NCBI GenBank assembly: GCA_945861725.1
Contig: CAMAVJ010000005.1
Coordinates: 1 to 64,000 of the forward strand
Origin: Rickettsia typhi
Lineage (GTDB): Bacteria > Pseudomonadota > Alphaproteobacteria > Rickettsiales > Deianiraeaceae
Direction of reading: 5' to 3'
DNA length: 64,000 nucleotides
The notes below the pieces were generated by a model that saw nothing but the letters and a program-made list of their open reading frames with translations, ran no database searches and was not told the DNA's origin. Below are positions 9,009 to 17,211 of this stretch, piece by piece; the first letter of the stretch is position 1; each line of letters begins with the position of its first letter. Position numbers and translations under genes: made by a program.

Positions 9009-9852
9009 AAATCAAATTCATTAAATCGTTTGCATTATTAACTTTATTCAAAATTGAAACATCAATCTTTATACCATTTGTTCTTTGGATGAGCTCCTCA
9101 TAATTCTTTTGACGAAAATCCACCAATCTTGGAAAAAGCCATAAGAAAAATTCTTTTTCAATTTCAAATTCCGGCAAAAAACTTTCACTGTTGTAATATT
9201 CCCGAAGGTTTTCCATTAAGAATTTTCGGTTATAAAGAATAGGCTTAACTTTTTCACGAGAACGAGAAATGAGCATCTGTTTATGGCTTTCATCCGTTTG
9301 AAGATAAACAACTTTAGTTCGATTTTTAAGAATATCGATTAGTTCATCGTTTTCAAGAACTATTTCACAAATGGAGCCAGTTGTATCATTAATAAACCCT
9401 AAAATACCATAGTTTTTGAACGCAATTTTGGCTTTTGGAAAAAATTCCATCGTTGCCAGAAGCTCTGCTTTTTTATACAACTCCTGATGCTCAAGAAATA
9501 TTCCAAGTGGAATCTTTCCATTTTCATTCATTGGAATCACAAATGTTGCTATTACTTCAAGGTCGTCAAATGTAAGTGACAGATCGAGCTTTATGGCAAA
9601 TTTTTCGTACAGTTCCTTAAAAAATATACTTTGAGTTTTTATTTTTTCAATAACGGATTGACGAATTTTTTCTCTTAAATGAGTGTGTGCGATTTCGTAA
9701 TCGATAGAATAATGAAAGAAGTTTTCCATTGCAAGTTTTTGCGAAAGAGATGTCTTGCCACAGCCAGACATTCCAACCAGAGTAATAATGTTTTCGCCCG
9801 TTATACAATTAGGAGTGTAGTTATGCATTTTTTCTTGCAAATTAGATTTCAT
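8995..9852 (-). CDS. Conserved P-loop ATPase/kinase-like protein of unknown function
   Basis: 285 aa with a Walker A loop at residues 27-35 (GMSGCGKTS) directly before a segment FFHYSIDYEIAHTHLREKI, and a later motif NDTTGSICEIV. I recognise this combination from a proteobacterial ATPase family with no assigned function. It is not a normal shikimate kinase: AroK is about 170 aa and has a DTD motif and an RGGG lid, neither of which is seen, though the first 50 residues look superficially similar. It overlaps aroB by 14 bp, so the two are translationally coupled, which may point to a link with aromatic metabolism or simply replace aroK by position. Confidence 0.68.
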   Translation of the reverse strand: MKSNLQEKMHNYTPNCITGENIITLVGMSGCGKTSLSQKLAMENFFHYSIDYEIAHTHLREKIRQSVIEKIKTQSIFFKELYEKFAIKLDLSLTFDDLEVIATFVIPMNENGKIPLGIFLEHQELYKKAELLATMEFFPKAKIAFKNYGILGFINDTTGSICEIVLENDELIDILKNRTKVVYLQTDESHKQMLISRSREKVKPILYNRKFLMENLREYYNSESFLPEFEIEKEFFLWLFPRLVDFRQKNYEELIQRTNGIKIDVSILNKVNNANDLMNLIYAKS

Positions 9853-9913
9853 CTATTTCTTTTTTGCTTAAATCTTGTATAGGTTTTGTATTTTGTCAAT
9901 TTTTAATTTTCGT

Positions 9914-12151
9914 ATGTCCTGCATCGCAAAAATCGACCCATCGTGTTTGACGAACAAGGAGAGCCTTACTTTGCTAATTAACACGATTGAAGTGCTAAAC
10001 CCTGATATGATATTTGTAACACTTACGGAAAGTGCACGAAAAAACATTATGACAATCATGCAAGCGGCAAAAATTGGTGATTCATCATGCTACACAATGT
10101 TACGAAATATCGTTCTTGAATATAAGAACATTTTTAACGATCTTCCAGAAATTCATTCAATGGTTGAAGGGTTTTATCAAGATCTTGAATCTTTGATAAA
10201 ATTTGTTGAACTTTCTGGTGAATTCACACAAAATATTGTGAATATTGTGCGTGAATACTTTTCACGATTCACCTTCACACTCCTTAATAAATACACAGAT
10301 GGAAGGCTGAATTTCATTCAGTACTACACAAAAGATTCCGACAGCACAACTCCTCACACACTTACAAAAGTCTTTCTTTTGAAATACAAAAAGCATATTT
10401 ATAACATCGATGCAAAATATACAGCAAAACCGCAAATTATTCGGGAAATATCATTTCAGGATATTCTTGAGGCACCATCGCTGAATTTTAATGGTCTCAC
10501 AAAAACGGAACTTCTTGCAATTCGTAACAAAAATGCTATTGTTGAAATTATTGAAATTGAAAATGCAGAACTGGAAACGACAATATCTTTAAATCCAACA
10601 AAATCAAGTGTAAAAATTGCAACATGCACTGAAGGGGTTGGTATAATCACCATTGAGCACACGCAAAATGATGAACTGCTTGGAATTTTTGGTGAAATTA
10701 TCAATTTTTGTTATAAAAATGAGATCCAAATGTGTATAGCATCACAATCTTCTTCTCAATCTTCAATTTCCCTTGGCGTGAAGAAATATCATCTTGAACG
10801 AGTAAAAAGCTATATCGAAGCACGATTCAGCAACGAAATTTCAAAAAAAATATTCTCATATTTTACGCTGGAAAATCAATCTATTATTTCCGTTATTGGA
10901 AATGGAATGATTGGAAAAATTGGAACAGCGGGAAGTTTATTTTCGTATCTTGGAAGTAAAGGTGTGAATATTCACACAATTGCACAAAATGCTTCAGAAG
11001 TTAATATTTCATTTTCCGTTGAAGCATCAAAAACGGACTTTGTTATGAATGAGCTTAATAAAACATGTTTTTTAAGAAAAAACCATGTCTCGCTCTGCCT
11101 TTTTGGCTATGGTAACATTGCAAAAGGTTTAATTAAGATGCTTCAAAAGCAACGAGAATATTTTGAAAAACAAGGCGTTAGTATTTCCGTGAATTTCATC
11201 GCGAACAGTAAAAAGTACATCATTAACTCAGATGCGATTGACATTTCCGACATTGCAAATGAACTTGAAAATTCAGGTATTAGTTACAATGATATTGAAG
11301 AAATTTCTAAAATAATTGCAAAAAGCGAACTTTCAAATCCAATCTTGGTTGACCTAACATCGAGCGAAGATCTTGCAAATCACTATATATCATTTATTGA
11401 AAATGGTGTGCATATTGTTTCTGCAAGTAAAAAAGCGAATTCATTGCCTTACGAAAAATATCAGTCCATTCATAATTCCTGTGCAAAGTATGGTGTTTAC
11501 TTCCTTTATGAAGCCAATGTTGGTGCTGGCTTGCCAGTGATAGCAACGGTTCAAGATATGCTTCACACTGGGGATTCTATCCGTAAAATTGAAGGAGTGT
11601 TTTCCGGAACTTTAAGCTATATTTTTAATTCGTTTAATGGAATTACACCATTTTCAAAAATCGTAAAAGAGGCGATGGTTCAAGGTTTCACCGAACCTGA
11701 CCCACGCGACGACCTTTGTGGAGCCGATGCCGCAAGAAAAATTTTAATTCTTGCCAGAATGTTTGGGTACAAAATGAATTTTGAGGATGTCGCAATTGAA
11801 AGTCTCGTTCCAAAAGAACTTGAAGGTGGCACCTTTACTCCAGATTTTTTTGCAAAATATCACAATCAGGATGAAATCCTTGCAAAAATGCACGAAAAGG
11901 CGAAAAACGAAGGCAAAGTCTTAAGATATGTCTGCTCACTTGAAAATGGCAAAGCTTCTGCGAAAGTTGTCGCAGTTTTAAAAAATTCACCTCTTGGATC
12001 CATCTGCGAAACTGATAATGTTGTTTCATTTTCGACGGAATATTATAATAAAACTCCCGTTGTTGTGCAAGGTCCTGGTGCTGGAATTGAAGTAACATCG
12101 ATGGCAGTTCTTTCAGATATCATTAAAATTTTTAAGTACATTCAGGTATGA
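9914..12151 (+). CDS. thrA: Homoserine dehydrogenase with degenerate aspartokinase domain (ThrA-like)
   Basis: 745 aa from the ATG at 9914 (a TTG at 9875 would add 13 residues). The C-terminal half is an intact homoserine dehydrogenase: NAD-binding LFGYGNIAKG, the EANVGAGLPVI segment and the catalytic EPDPRDDLCGADAARK motif. The middle holds two ACT-like regulatory units (IITIEH, ASQSSSQSSISL, SVIGNGMIGKIG, IAQNASEVNISF). The N-terminal 230 residues align with aspartokinase, but the KFGGTS motif is replaced by KIDPSC and no GRGGSD-type loop is present, so kinase activity is very unlikely. It makes homoserine for threonine and methionine. It overlaps thrC by 4 bp (ATGA). A separate aspartokinase must exist elsewhere if the pathway runs. 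Confidence 0.9.
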   Translation: MSCIAKIDPSCLTNKESLTLLINTIEVLNPDMIFVTLTESARKNIMTIMQAAKIGDSSCYTMLRNIVLEYKNIFNDLPEIHSMVEGFYQDLESLIKFVELSGEFTQNIVNIVREYFSRFTFTLLNKYTDGRLNFIQYYTKDSDSTTPHTLTKVFLLKYKKHIYNIDAKYTAKPQIIREISFQDILEAPSLNFNGLTKTELLAIRNKNAIVEIIEIENAELETTISLNPTKSSVKIATCTEGVGIITIEHTQNDELLGIFGEIINFCYKNEIQMCIASQSSSQSSISLGVKKYHLERVKSYIEARFSNEISKKIFSYFTLENQSIISVIGNGMIGKIGTAGSLFSYLGSKGVNIHTIAQNASEVNISFSVEASKTDFVMNELNKTCFLRKNHVSLCLFGYGNIAKGLIKMLQKQREYFEKQGVSISVNFIANSKKYIINSDAIDISDIANELENSGISYNDIEEISKIIAKSELSNPILVDLTSSEDLANHYISFIENGVHIVSASKKANSLPYEKYQSIHNSCAKYGVYFLYEANVGAGLPVIATVQDMLHTGDSIRKIEGVFSGTLSYIFNSFNGITPFSKIVKEAMVQGFTEPDPRDDLCGADAARKILILARMFGYKMNFEDVAIESLVPKELEGGTFTPDFFAKYHNQDEILAKMHEKAKNEGKVLRYVCSLENGKASAKVVAVLKNSPLGSICETDNVVSFSTEYYNKTPVVVQGPGAGIEVTSMAVLSDIIKIFKYIQV

Positions 12152-13494
12152 AATATACAACAACTCGCGATAATTCTCAAGAAAAAACATTTGCTGAAAT
12201 AATTTGCTTAAGCAATGCTTCTTGTGGTGGGCTCTACATCCCATTACAGCTTCCAAATTTAAAAAATTCCGATTTTACGGATCTTTCCTACGGAGAAATT
12301 GCAGAAAAAATAATTGGTATCTTTACGGAAATTCCGCACAATGATATTGTGGATATTGTGGAAAAATCCCTGAAAAATTTTGAAATTCCTGAAGTTTTTG
12401 CAACTAAAAATTTGAATGAAAATTTGAAAATTGTGGAACTTTTTCATGGTCCAACCCTTTCATTTAAAGATTACCCAATGCAATTTTTAGGAAATATTAT
12501 TGAATATATTCTTTCTAAATCTGGCAAACAACTTAACATTTTAACGGCAACATCTGGCGATACAGGTTCAGCAGCACTTCACGCCTTTGCAAACAAGGAA
12601 AATATTAAAATTGTCGTCCTACATCCAAAGGGGAGAGTGACAGAGTTCCAACGCAAACAAATGACAACTTGCGATGCGAAAAATGTTCTAAACATTGCAA
12701 TTGATGGAACCTTTGATGATTGCCAAGCAATTGTGAAGGAAATCACGAACTCCCAACTTGCAAAAGAAAAAAATATTTCCACAGTTAATTCAATTAATTG
12801 GGGGCGAATTATGATGCAAATGGTTTATTATATTAAACTTTTAGAGAACGAACAAGACGCAAATATCTTTGTTCCAACTGGAAATTTTGGCAACATTTTT
12901 GCCTGTTATTTCCTTAAAAAATGTGGTTTTGAAGGTGTTGGTAAAATGTTTATTTCAAATAATGCGAATAATATCATTTCGAACGCTTATCAAACTGGAA
13001 TTTTGCAAAATAAAAAATCTGTTGCAACAATTTCGCCAGCAATTGATATTGCCATCCCTTCGAATTTTGAACGAATGCTTTTTTTGGAATCAGGTTTAAA
13101 TTCAAGTAAAATTGCTGAAATTTATATGCAAATAAAAAGCGGAAGTGCTGAACTTTCAACGCAAATTTGGCAAAATTTTAAAAATTATTTTGATGCAAAA
13201 TCCATCACGGATGGCGAAACATTAAGTGCAATAAAGAAATGTTACGACGATTTTGGATATATTTTGGACCCTCACACCGCCGTTGCTTATGCTCATTTTG
13301 GGCACTCTGGCGTGAAAAATGGAATTATTATGGCGACCGCCCACCCTTGTAAATTTGAGGATGCAGTTTTTGATGCAATAGGAATTAAGGCAAAAATTCC
13401 CGAAAGTAATAAAAATATTCTTGAAAAATCCGAAAAACTGGAATTTTCAACGCAAGAAAACGCAAAAGATGTTATTTTAGGGTTTTTTGGGTGA
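12148..13494 (+). CDS. thrC: Threonine synthase
   Basis: 448 aa. The PLP lysine lies in HGPTLSFKDYPMQFLG, and the phosphate-binding ATSGDTGSA motif and the VPTGNFGN loop follow. It turns O-phosphohomoserine into threonine. The ATG overlaps the thrA stop (ATGA), so the two are co-translated. No homoserine kinase (thrB) is in the window, so the third thr gene is elsewhere. The gene is followed by an inverted-repeat element and not by an obvious terminator. Confidence 0.96.
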   Translation: MKYTTTRDNSQEKTFAEIICLSNASCGGLYIPLQLPNLKNSDFTDLSYGEIAEKIIGIFTEIPHNDIVDIVEKSLKNFEIPEVFATKNLNENLKIVELFHGPTLSFKDYPMQFLGNIIEYILSKSGKQLNILTATSGDTGSAALHAFANKENIKIVVLHPKGRVTEFQRKQMTTCDAKNVLNIAIDGTFDDCQAIVKEITNSQLAKEKNISTVNSINWGRIMMQMVYYIKLLENEQDANIFVPTGNFGNIFACYFLKKCGFEGVGKMFISNNANNIISNAYQTGILQNKKSVATISPAIDIAIPSNFERMLFLESGLNSSKIAEIYMQIKSGSAELSTQIWQNFKNYFDAKSITDGETLSAIKKCYDDFGYILDPHTAVAYAHFGHSGVKNGIIMATAHPCKFEDAVFDAIGIKAKIPESNKNILEKSEKLEFSTQENAKDVILGFFG

Positions 13495-13506
13495 AATTTT
13501 TGTATC

Positions 13507-13646
13507 ACTGTACTAGTACGCTATAACAAAATGAATGCAGGAAGTGATGTTTGAAAATCAAAAAGTCAATTTCTATAAGGGTTTTGCGATTTTGGTTTAG
13601 AGAATTTTTTTCTTTTTTTATTTTTGTTATAGTATGCTAGTACAGT
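13507..13646. repeat. 140-bp MITE-like element with 25-bp terminal inverted repeats
   Basis: The arm at 13507-13531 and the reverse complement of 13622-13646 match at 22 of 25 positions; both end in TATAACAAAA toward the centre. The left arm contains the perfect palindrome GTACTAGTAC. The interior (about 90 bp) is T-rich with no coding frame. There is no clear target-site duplication. It sits between thrC and a small minus-strand gene. The 11-mer TACAGTAGAAC at its right edge recurs at 45154-45164 downstream of glyS, so it may be a dispersed family. It could alternatively be a transcription-end structure. Confidence 0.55.
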
Positions 13647-13671
13647 AGAACGGGAAATTATTTTAGGGTTT

Positions 13672-13815
13672 TTAATTTGTTGACCTTTTTATTGTTTCAA
13701 CCACTGTTGTATTGGGGTTCTTTATAGCTTTTTTAACTGGGATAAATTGTCCTGTTTTAGCATCTCTGCCAATTTTTACTGTGGTTGTTGGCTTGTTCTT
13801 TGTAGGCATATTCAT
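13672..13815 (-). CDS. Small basic protein with GRDAKTGQF motif (47 aa)
   Basis: A 47-codon frame begins at ATG 13815 (a second ATG is at 13809) and ends at TAA 13672-13674. The protein is Lys/Thr-rich with the core GRDAKTGQFIPVKKA followed by PNTTVVETIKR. I know this pattern from short alphaproteobacterial proteins of roughly 45-60 residues that often lie next to RelE/HigB-like toxins; their function is not established. No toxin partner is seen here. The conserved core makes it more than a chance frame. No strong ribosome-binding site precedes it. Confidence 0.6.
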   Translation of the reverse strand: MNMPTKNKPTTTVKIGRDAKTGQFIPVKKAIKNPNTTVVETIKRSTN

Positions 13816-13881
13816 TGGAATAAATAATTATTTCTTGTTGTATGTTATATAGTGCATGATATAACATATTCAAGGTATTTT

Positions 13882-15087
13882 TTATCTCCTAACTTTATAA
13901 CCACCATCAGCAGGCTCTACGAACGATTTATATGTCGTCAGCTCACGAAGGGCGACAGGTCCCCGAGCGTGTAATTTCCCCGTTGAAATTCCAATTTCGC
14001 CACCGAATCCAAATTCGTAGCCATCCGCAAATTGAGTTGACCCATTGTGAATCACAATTGCAGATTGAATTTCTTCCTTAAATTTTGCAACGGCATCAGG
14101 GTTTTCAGAAAGTATTGCTTCCGTATGTTTTGAAGAATATTTGTTAACAAAATCAATGGCTTGATCAACATTCTGCACAATTTTAACGGAAATTTTTGCA
14201 GAAAGAAATTCAGTGTAGAAATCTTCTTCGGCTGCTTGTTGAATTCTATCATCAATTGCAATTGAGTTTTCACAGCCAACAAATTCACAATTTTCCATTA
14301 AATCAACAATATGTTTCAGGTGAAGTTTTGCGAAATTTTCATCCAACACCAACGACTCCGTTGCACCGCAAACGGAAACGCGACGCATTTTTGCATTCAC
14401 AAGAACGGCAATCGCTTTTTCTGGATTTGCTGAATTTTCAATGTATGTATGACAGTTGCCGTCAAGATGTTTTAAAACGGGAATTGTGGTATTTTCGGAG
14501 ATAAATTGAATTAAACCCTTACCGCCGCGTGGAATTACAAGGTCAATTTCATCATGTTTTTTCAAAATAGAAACAAGGTGCTGCCTATCTGAATTTTCAA
14601 TATATTGCACAAAATCGCTCTTGATATTGCTCAAATTCAATTCATCAAATGTTGTGTGTATTATTTCCACAATCTTGGATGAGGTCAAAACCGATTCACT
14701 TCCGCCGCGTAAAATACACTTATTTCCAGATTTAAAACACAAGGCGAAGGCATCGAGGGTAACATTTGGACGCGATTCATAAATTATCAAAATTCTTCCA
14801 ATTGGACAGGATATTCGCTGAATTTTTAAACCATTATGTGGAACAATCCATTCTTCAAGAACGTTTCCAATTGGCGAAGGTTGTGCAATTATTGATTTTA
14901 AAGATTGCAACATAGAAGTAAAAGTTGTCCCCGATATTGTCAATCTTTCAAGAAACGCAGCATCTTTTCCAATTTCTTTTGCATTGGCAACATCAAACAT
15001 ATTTGTGGCAAATATTTCCTCCTTTGCCCTTTCAATGTTAATTAAAAGCCGTTCGAGCAGGGCATTTGCATTCACATTTAAGTTCAT
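13882..15087 (-). CDS. proA: Gamma-glutamyl phosphate reductase
   Basis: 401 aa. The catalytic Cys is about residue 240 (RRVSVCGATES), and the NAD(P)-binding and substrate segments IYESRPNVTLDAFALC and LVIPRGGKGLI are intact. It reduces glutamyl-5-phosphate to the semialdehyde in proline synthesis. proB is not adjacent. It follows lspA by only 3 bp, forming a two-gene unit. It ends with the usual ARGPVALRELTTYK signature. Confidence 0.95.
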   Translation of the reverse strand: MNLNVNANALLERLLINIERAKEEIFATNMFDVANAKEIGKDAAFLERLTISGTTFTSMLQSLKSIIAQPSPIGNVLEEWIVPHNGLKIQRISCPIGRILIIYESRPNVTLDAFALCFKSGNKCILRGGSESVLTSSKIVEIIHTTFDELNLSNIKSDFVQYIENSDRQHLVSILKKHDEIDLVIPRGGKGLIQFISENTTIPVLKHLDGNCHTYIENSANPEKAIAVLVNAKMRRVSVCGATESLVLDENFAKLHLKHIVDLMENCEFVGCENSIAIDDRIQQAAEEDFYTEFLSAKISVKIVQNVDQAIDFVNKYSSKHTEAILSENPDAVAKFKEEIQSAIVIHNGSTQFADGYEFGFGGEIGISTGKLHARGPVALRELTTYKSFVEPADGGYKVRR

Positions 15088-15090
15088 AAG

Positions 15091-15591
15091 TCATTCATTA
15101 ACTATATGTTTATCGTGTGCTTTTCTTGTTGCAAATTGGTGCCAAAATATTCCACAAATTCCAATGAAAATAAGGCTATCAGCAACATTAAACGCAGGAT
15201 AGTGATGATTTGTGTAGTAAAAATCAAGGAAGTCGATGACACCCCCGTGAATTAGGCGGTCGTAAATATTCCCAAGTGCACCGGAAATGATTACACTATA
15301 ACAATATTTCACAAACACGCTCTTTTCCCTATGCATTAAAAGAAAAATGAATAGTAAGATAACAATTGTAATTGTTAGAAGAATTATTTTCCCGTTAGAA
15401 ATTCCCGCTAAAAAACCAAAACTCACGCCAGTATTTAAAACGCAAACAAGGTTAAAAAACGGCAAGACTTCAATTGTCCTACTTACAACGCAAATGTTAT
15501 ATATTACGGAAATTTTAGTGATGTAATCTAAAAGAAAGCCAATAGCTGGGATTATAAAAAAAAGTGAGACATTCTGCAATTTATTTTTCAT
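15091..15591 (-). CDS. lspA: Lipoprotein signal peptidase (signal peptidase II)
   Basis: 166 aa with four membrane segments. The two catalytic aspartates sit in the standard contexts GNIYDRLIHGGVIDFLD and PAFNVADSLIF. It removes signal peptides from lipidated prolipoproteins in the inner membrane; candidate substrates in this window are the BON protein (29230-29772) and possibly the subtilisin protease. It is 3 bp upstream of proA and divergent from murC. Confidence 0.95.
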   Translation of the reverse strand: MKNKLQNVSLFFIIPAIGFLLDYITKISVIYNICVVSRTIEVLPFFNLVCVLNTGVSFGFLAGISNGKIILLTITIVILLFIFLLMHREKSVFVKYCYSVIISGALGNIYDRLIHGGVIDFLDFYYTNHHYPAFNVADSLIFIGICGIFWHQFATRKAHDKHIVNE

Positions 15592-15675
15592 TTATTTTTG
15601 AAATTTTTGTTTTTCAAAAGAAAAAACTTGAAAAATCAACAAATAAAATTATTAAGATCCACTTATTTTATTTTT

Positions 15676-17211
15676 ATGGAGGTTCTTCGTGATTTAGTCG
15701 GGAAAAAAGTCCACTTCATTGGTATTGGTGGCGTCTCGATGAGTGGTATCGCTAAGTGTTTTTCTGAAAATGGCGTCATTGTTCAAGGCTCCGATTCCGC
15801 CATATCCGATTCAAAGTATATTCAAGATTTTGAAAATCTTGGTATTAAAATGTTTTCATCACACGAAGAAGCAAATATTACAAATGACATCATTCTCGTC
15901 ATCAAAACATCAACAGTGCCAAAAGATAATCCTGAAATCATTCAAGCAACGAAATTGGGGATTCAAATTATCGAACGATTTGAAGCACTGGAAATTATTC
16001 TTTCACAATTTGAAATCCGTGTTGGAATTTCAGGTTCTTCAGGGAAAACTACAACAACGGCACTTTGTTGGGAAGCCATCAAAAGTGCAACAATGGAAAT
16101 GCCATCATGTATTATTGGCACAATTTTAAATGAAACGAACTCAAGTGTATTTATCAACAACGATTCCAAAGTTTGCGTCGTTGAAGCTGACGAATCCGAT
16201 GGTTCATTTGCTGATATGAACTTTAATGTTGCCGTTATCACGGACATTGATGCCGACCACCTTGACCATAAAAGATATTCAGGAAATCGTAATAATCTTA
16301 TTCAGCACTTTGAGCAATTCGCACAAAAAACCCTCAAAAACAATGGAATTGTAATTTATAATGCCAACTGTAAAACAACAACAGAATTAATGAGCCAGTT
16401 TCATCAATTCAAAAATGCAATTTTTTCATATTCAGGAATTGATAAAGTGACAAATTTTACAAATATTCACCAAGTGCAAAGCGATGCATTTCATAACTGT
16501 TTCCTTGTGGAGGCAATAAATCTTCCAAACGCAGTGGAATTTTCCTGTGGGGGAATTATTGCATTGCAAAACATACAAATTCCAATTATTGGCAAGTTAA
16601 ATGCATTCAATGCTCTACCTGGATTAATGATTTCATCAATTTTATTTAATGTTTTGGAAAACAACGCATTTGTAAATTTTAAAGGTGCAAATAAACGCGC
16701 AGAAATTGTTGGAACAGTTGACAATGGCAATATCAGTATTACAGTGATTGATGATTACGCTCATAGTCCAAAGAAAATCAAGGCTTTTATTGATTCATTT
16801 GCCTCTTATTGTGCGGATATTGATGCAGACTTTGTTATTATTTGCGAACCGCATAAATATACGAGAGTTGCCAGTCTTTATAGTGACTATATTACATGCT
16901 TTGATGGTTGCAATTACCTTTTAATGATGGAAATTTTTGGAATACAGGGAAGGGGAGTGATGGAAGATGTTTCATCAGAAACGCTTGTTTTGGATATAAA
17001 AGACCTTTGGAAAAATAAAACAGAAAAATTCTTTATAAAAAACTTGAAATTTAATAAAATGATTTTACAGGAAGAAACCTTCAATTTTGTGGAAGAGTTT
17101 TTTGAACAAAAACGGCGTATGTTTTATGTCCTACTTGGCGCAGGACATTCCAGCAAATACGCACATTTACTTTATGATAAATTAAGAAATAAAGATGCTT
17201 TCAAAGCTTGA
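15676..17211 (+). CDS. murC: UDP-N-acetylmuramate--L-alanine ligase
   Basis: 511 aa from ATG 15676; a TTG at 15598 would add 26 residues unlike the family and is rejected. The Rossmann-like N-domain (HFIGIGGVSMSGIA), the ATP P-loop (GISGSSGKTTTTAL), the EADESDGSF motif and the DDYAHSPKKIKA C-domain motif are all present. It adds L-Ala to UDP-MurNAc, the first peptide step of peptidoglycan synthesis, so this organism makes at least the precursor. It overlaps the following PilM/PilN-like gene by 17 bp. Confidence 0.92.
   Translation: MEVLRDLVGKKVHFIGIGGVSMSGIAKCFSENGVIVQGSDSAISDSKYIQDFENLGIKMFSSHEEANITNDIILVIKTSTVPKDNPEIIQATKLGIQIIERFEALEIILSQFEIRVGISGSSGKTTTTALCWEAIKSATMEMPSCIIGTILNETNSSVFINNDSKVCVVEADESDGSFADMNFNVAVITDIDADHLDHKRYSGNRNNLIQHFEQFAQKTLKNNGIVIYNANCKTTTELMSQFHQFKNAIFSYSGIDKVTNFTNIHQVQSDAFHNCFLVEAINLPNAVEFSCGGIIALQNIQIPIIGKLNAFNALPGLMISSILFNVLENNAFVNFKGANKRAEIVGTVDNGNISITVIDDYAHSPKKIKAFIDSFASYCADIDADFVIICEPHKYTRVASLYSDYITCFDGCNYLLMMEIFGIQGRGVMEDVSSETLVLDIKDLWKNKTEKFFIKNLKFNKMILQEETFNFVEEFFEQKRRMFYVLLGAGHSSKYAHLLYDKLRNKDAFKA

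Noticed and set aside
8995..9852. Shikimate kinase AroK
   Set aside because: The protein is 285 aa and lacks the DTD and RGGG motifs; another P-loop family fits better.
9875..9913. Extension of ThrA to a TTG start at 9875
   Set aside because: The ATG at 9914 starts right before the aspartokinase-equivalent region; the 13 added residues match nothing in the family.
13672..13815. Complete toxin-antitoxin pair
   Set aside because: No RelE/HigB-like toxin frame was found on either strand beside the small gene.
15598..15675. Extension of MurC to a TTG start
   Set aside because: MurC normally begins close to the HFIGIGG strand, which fits ATG 15676.
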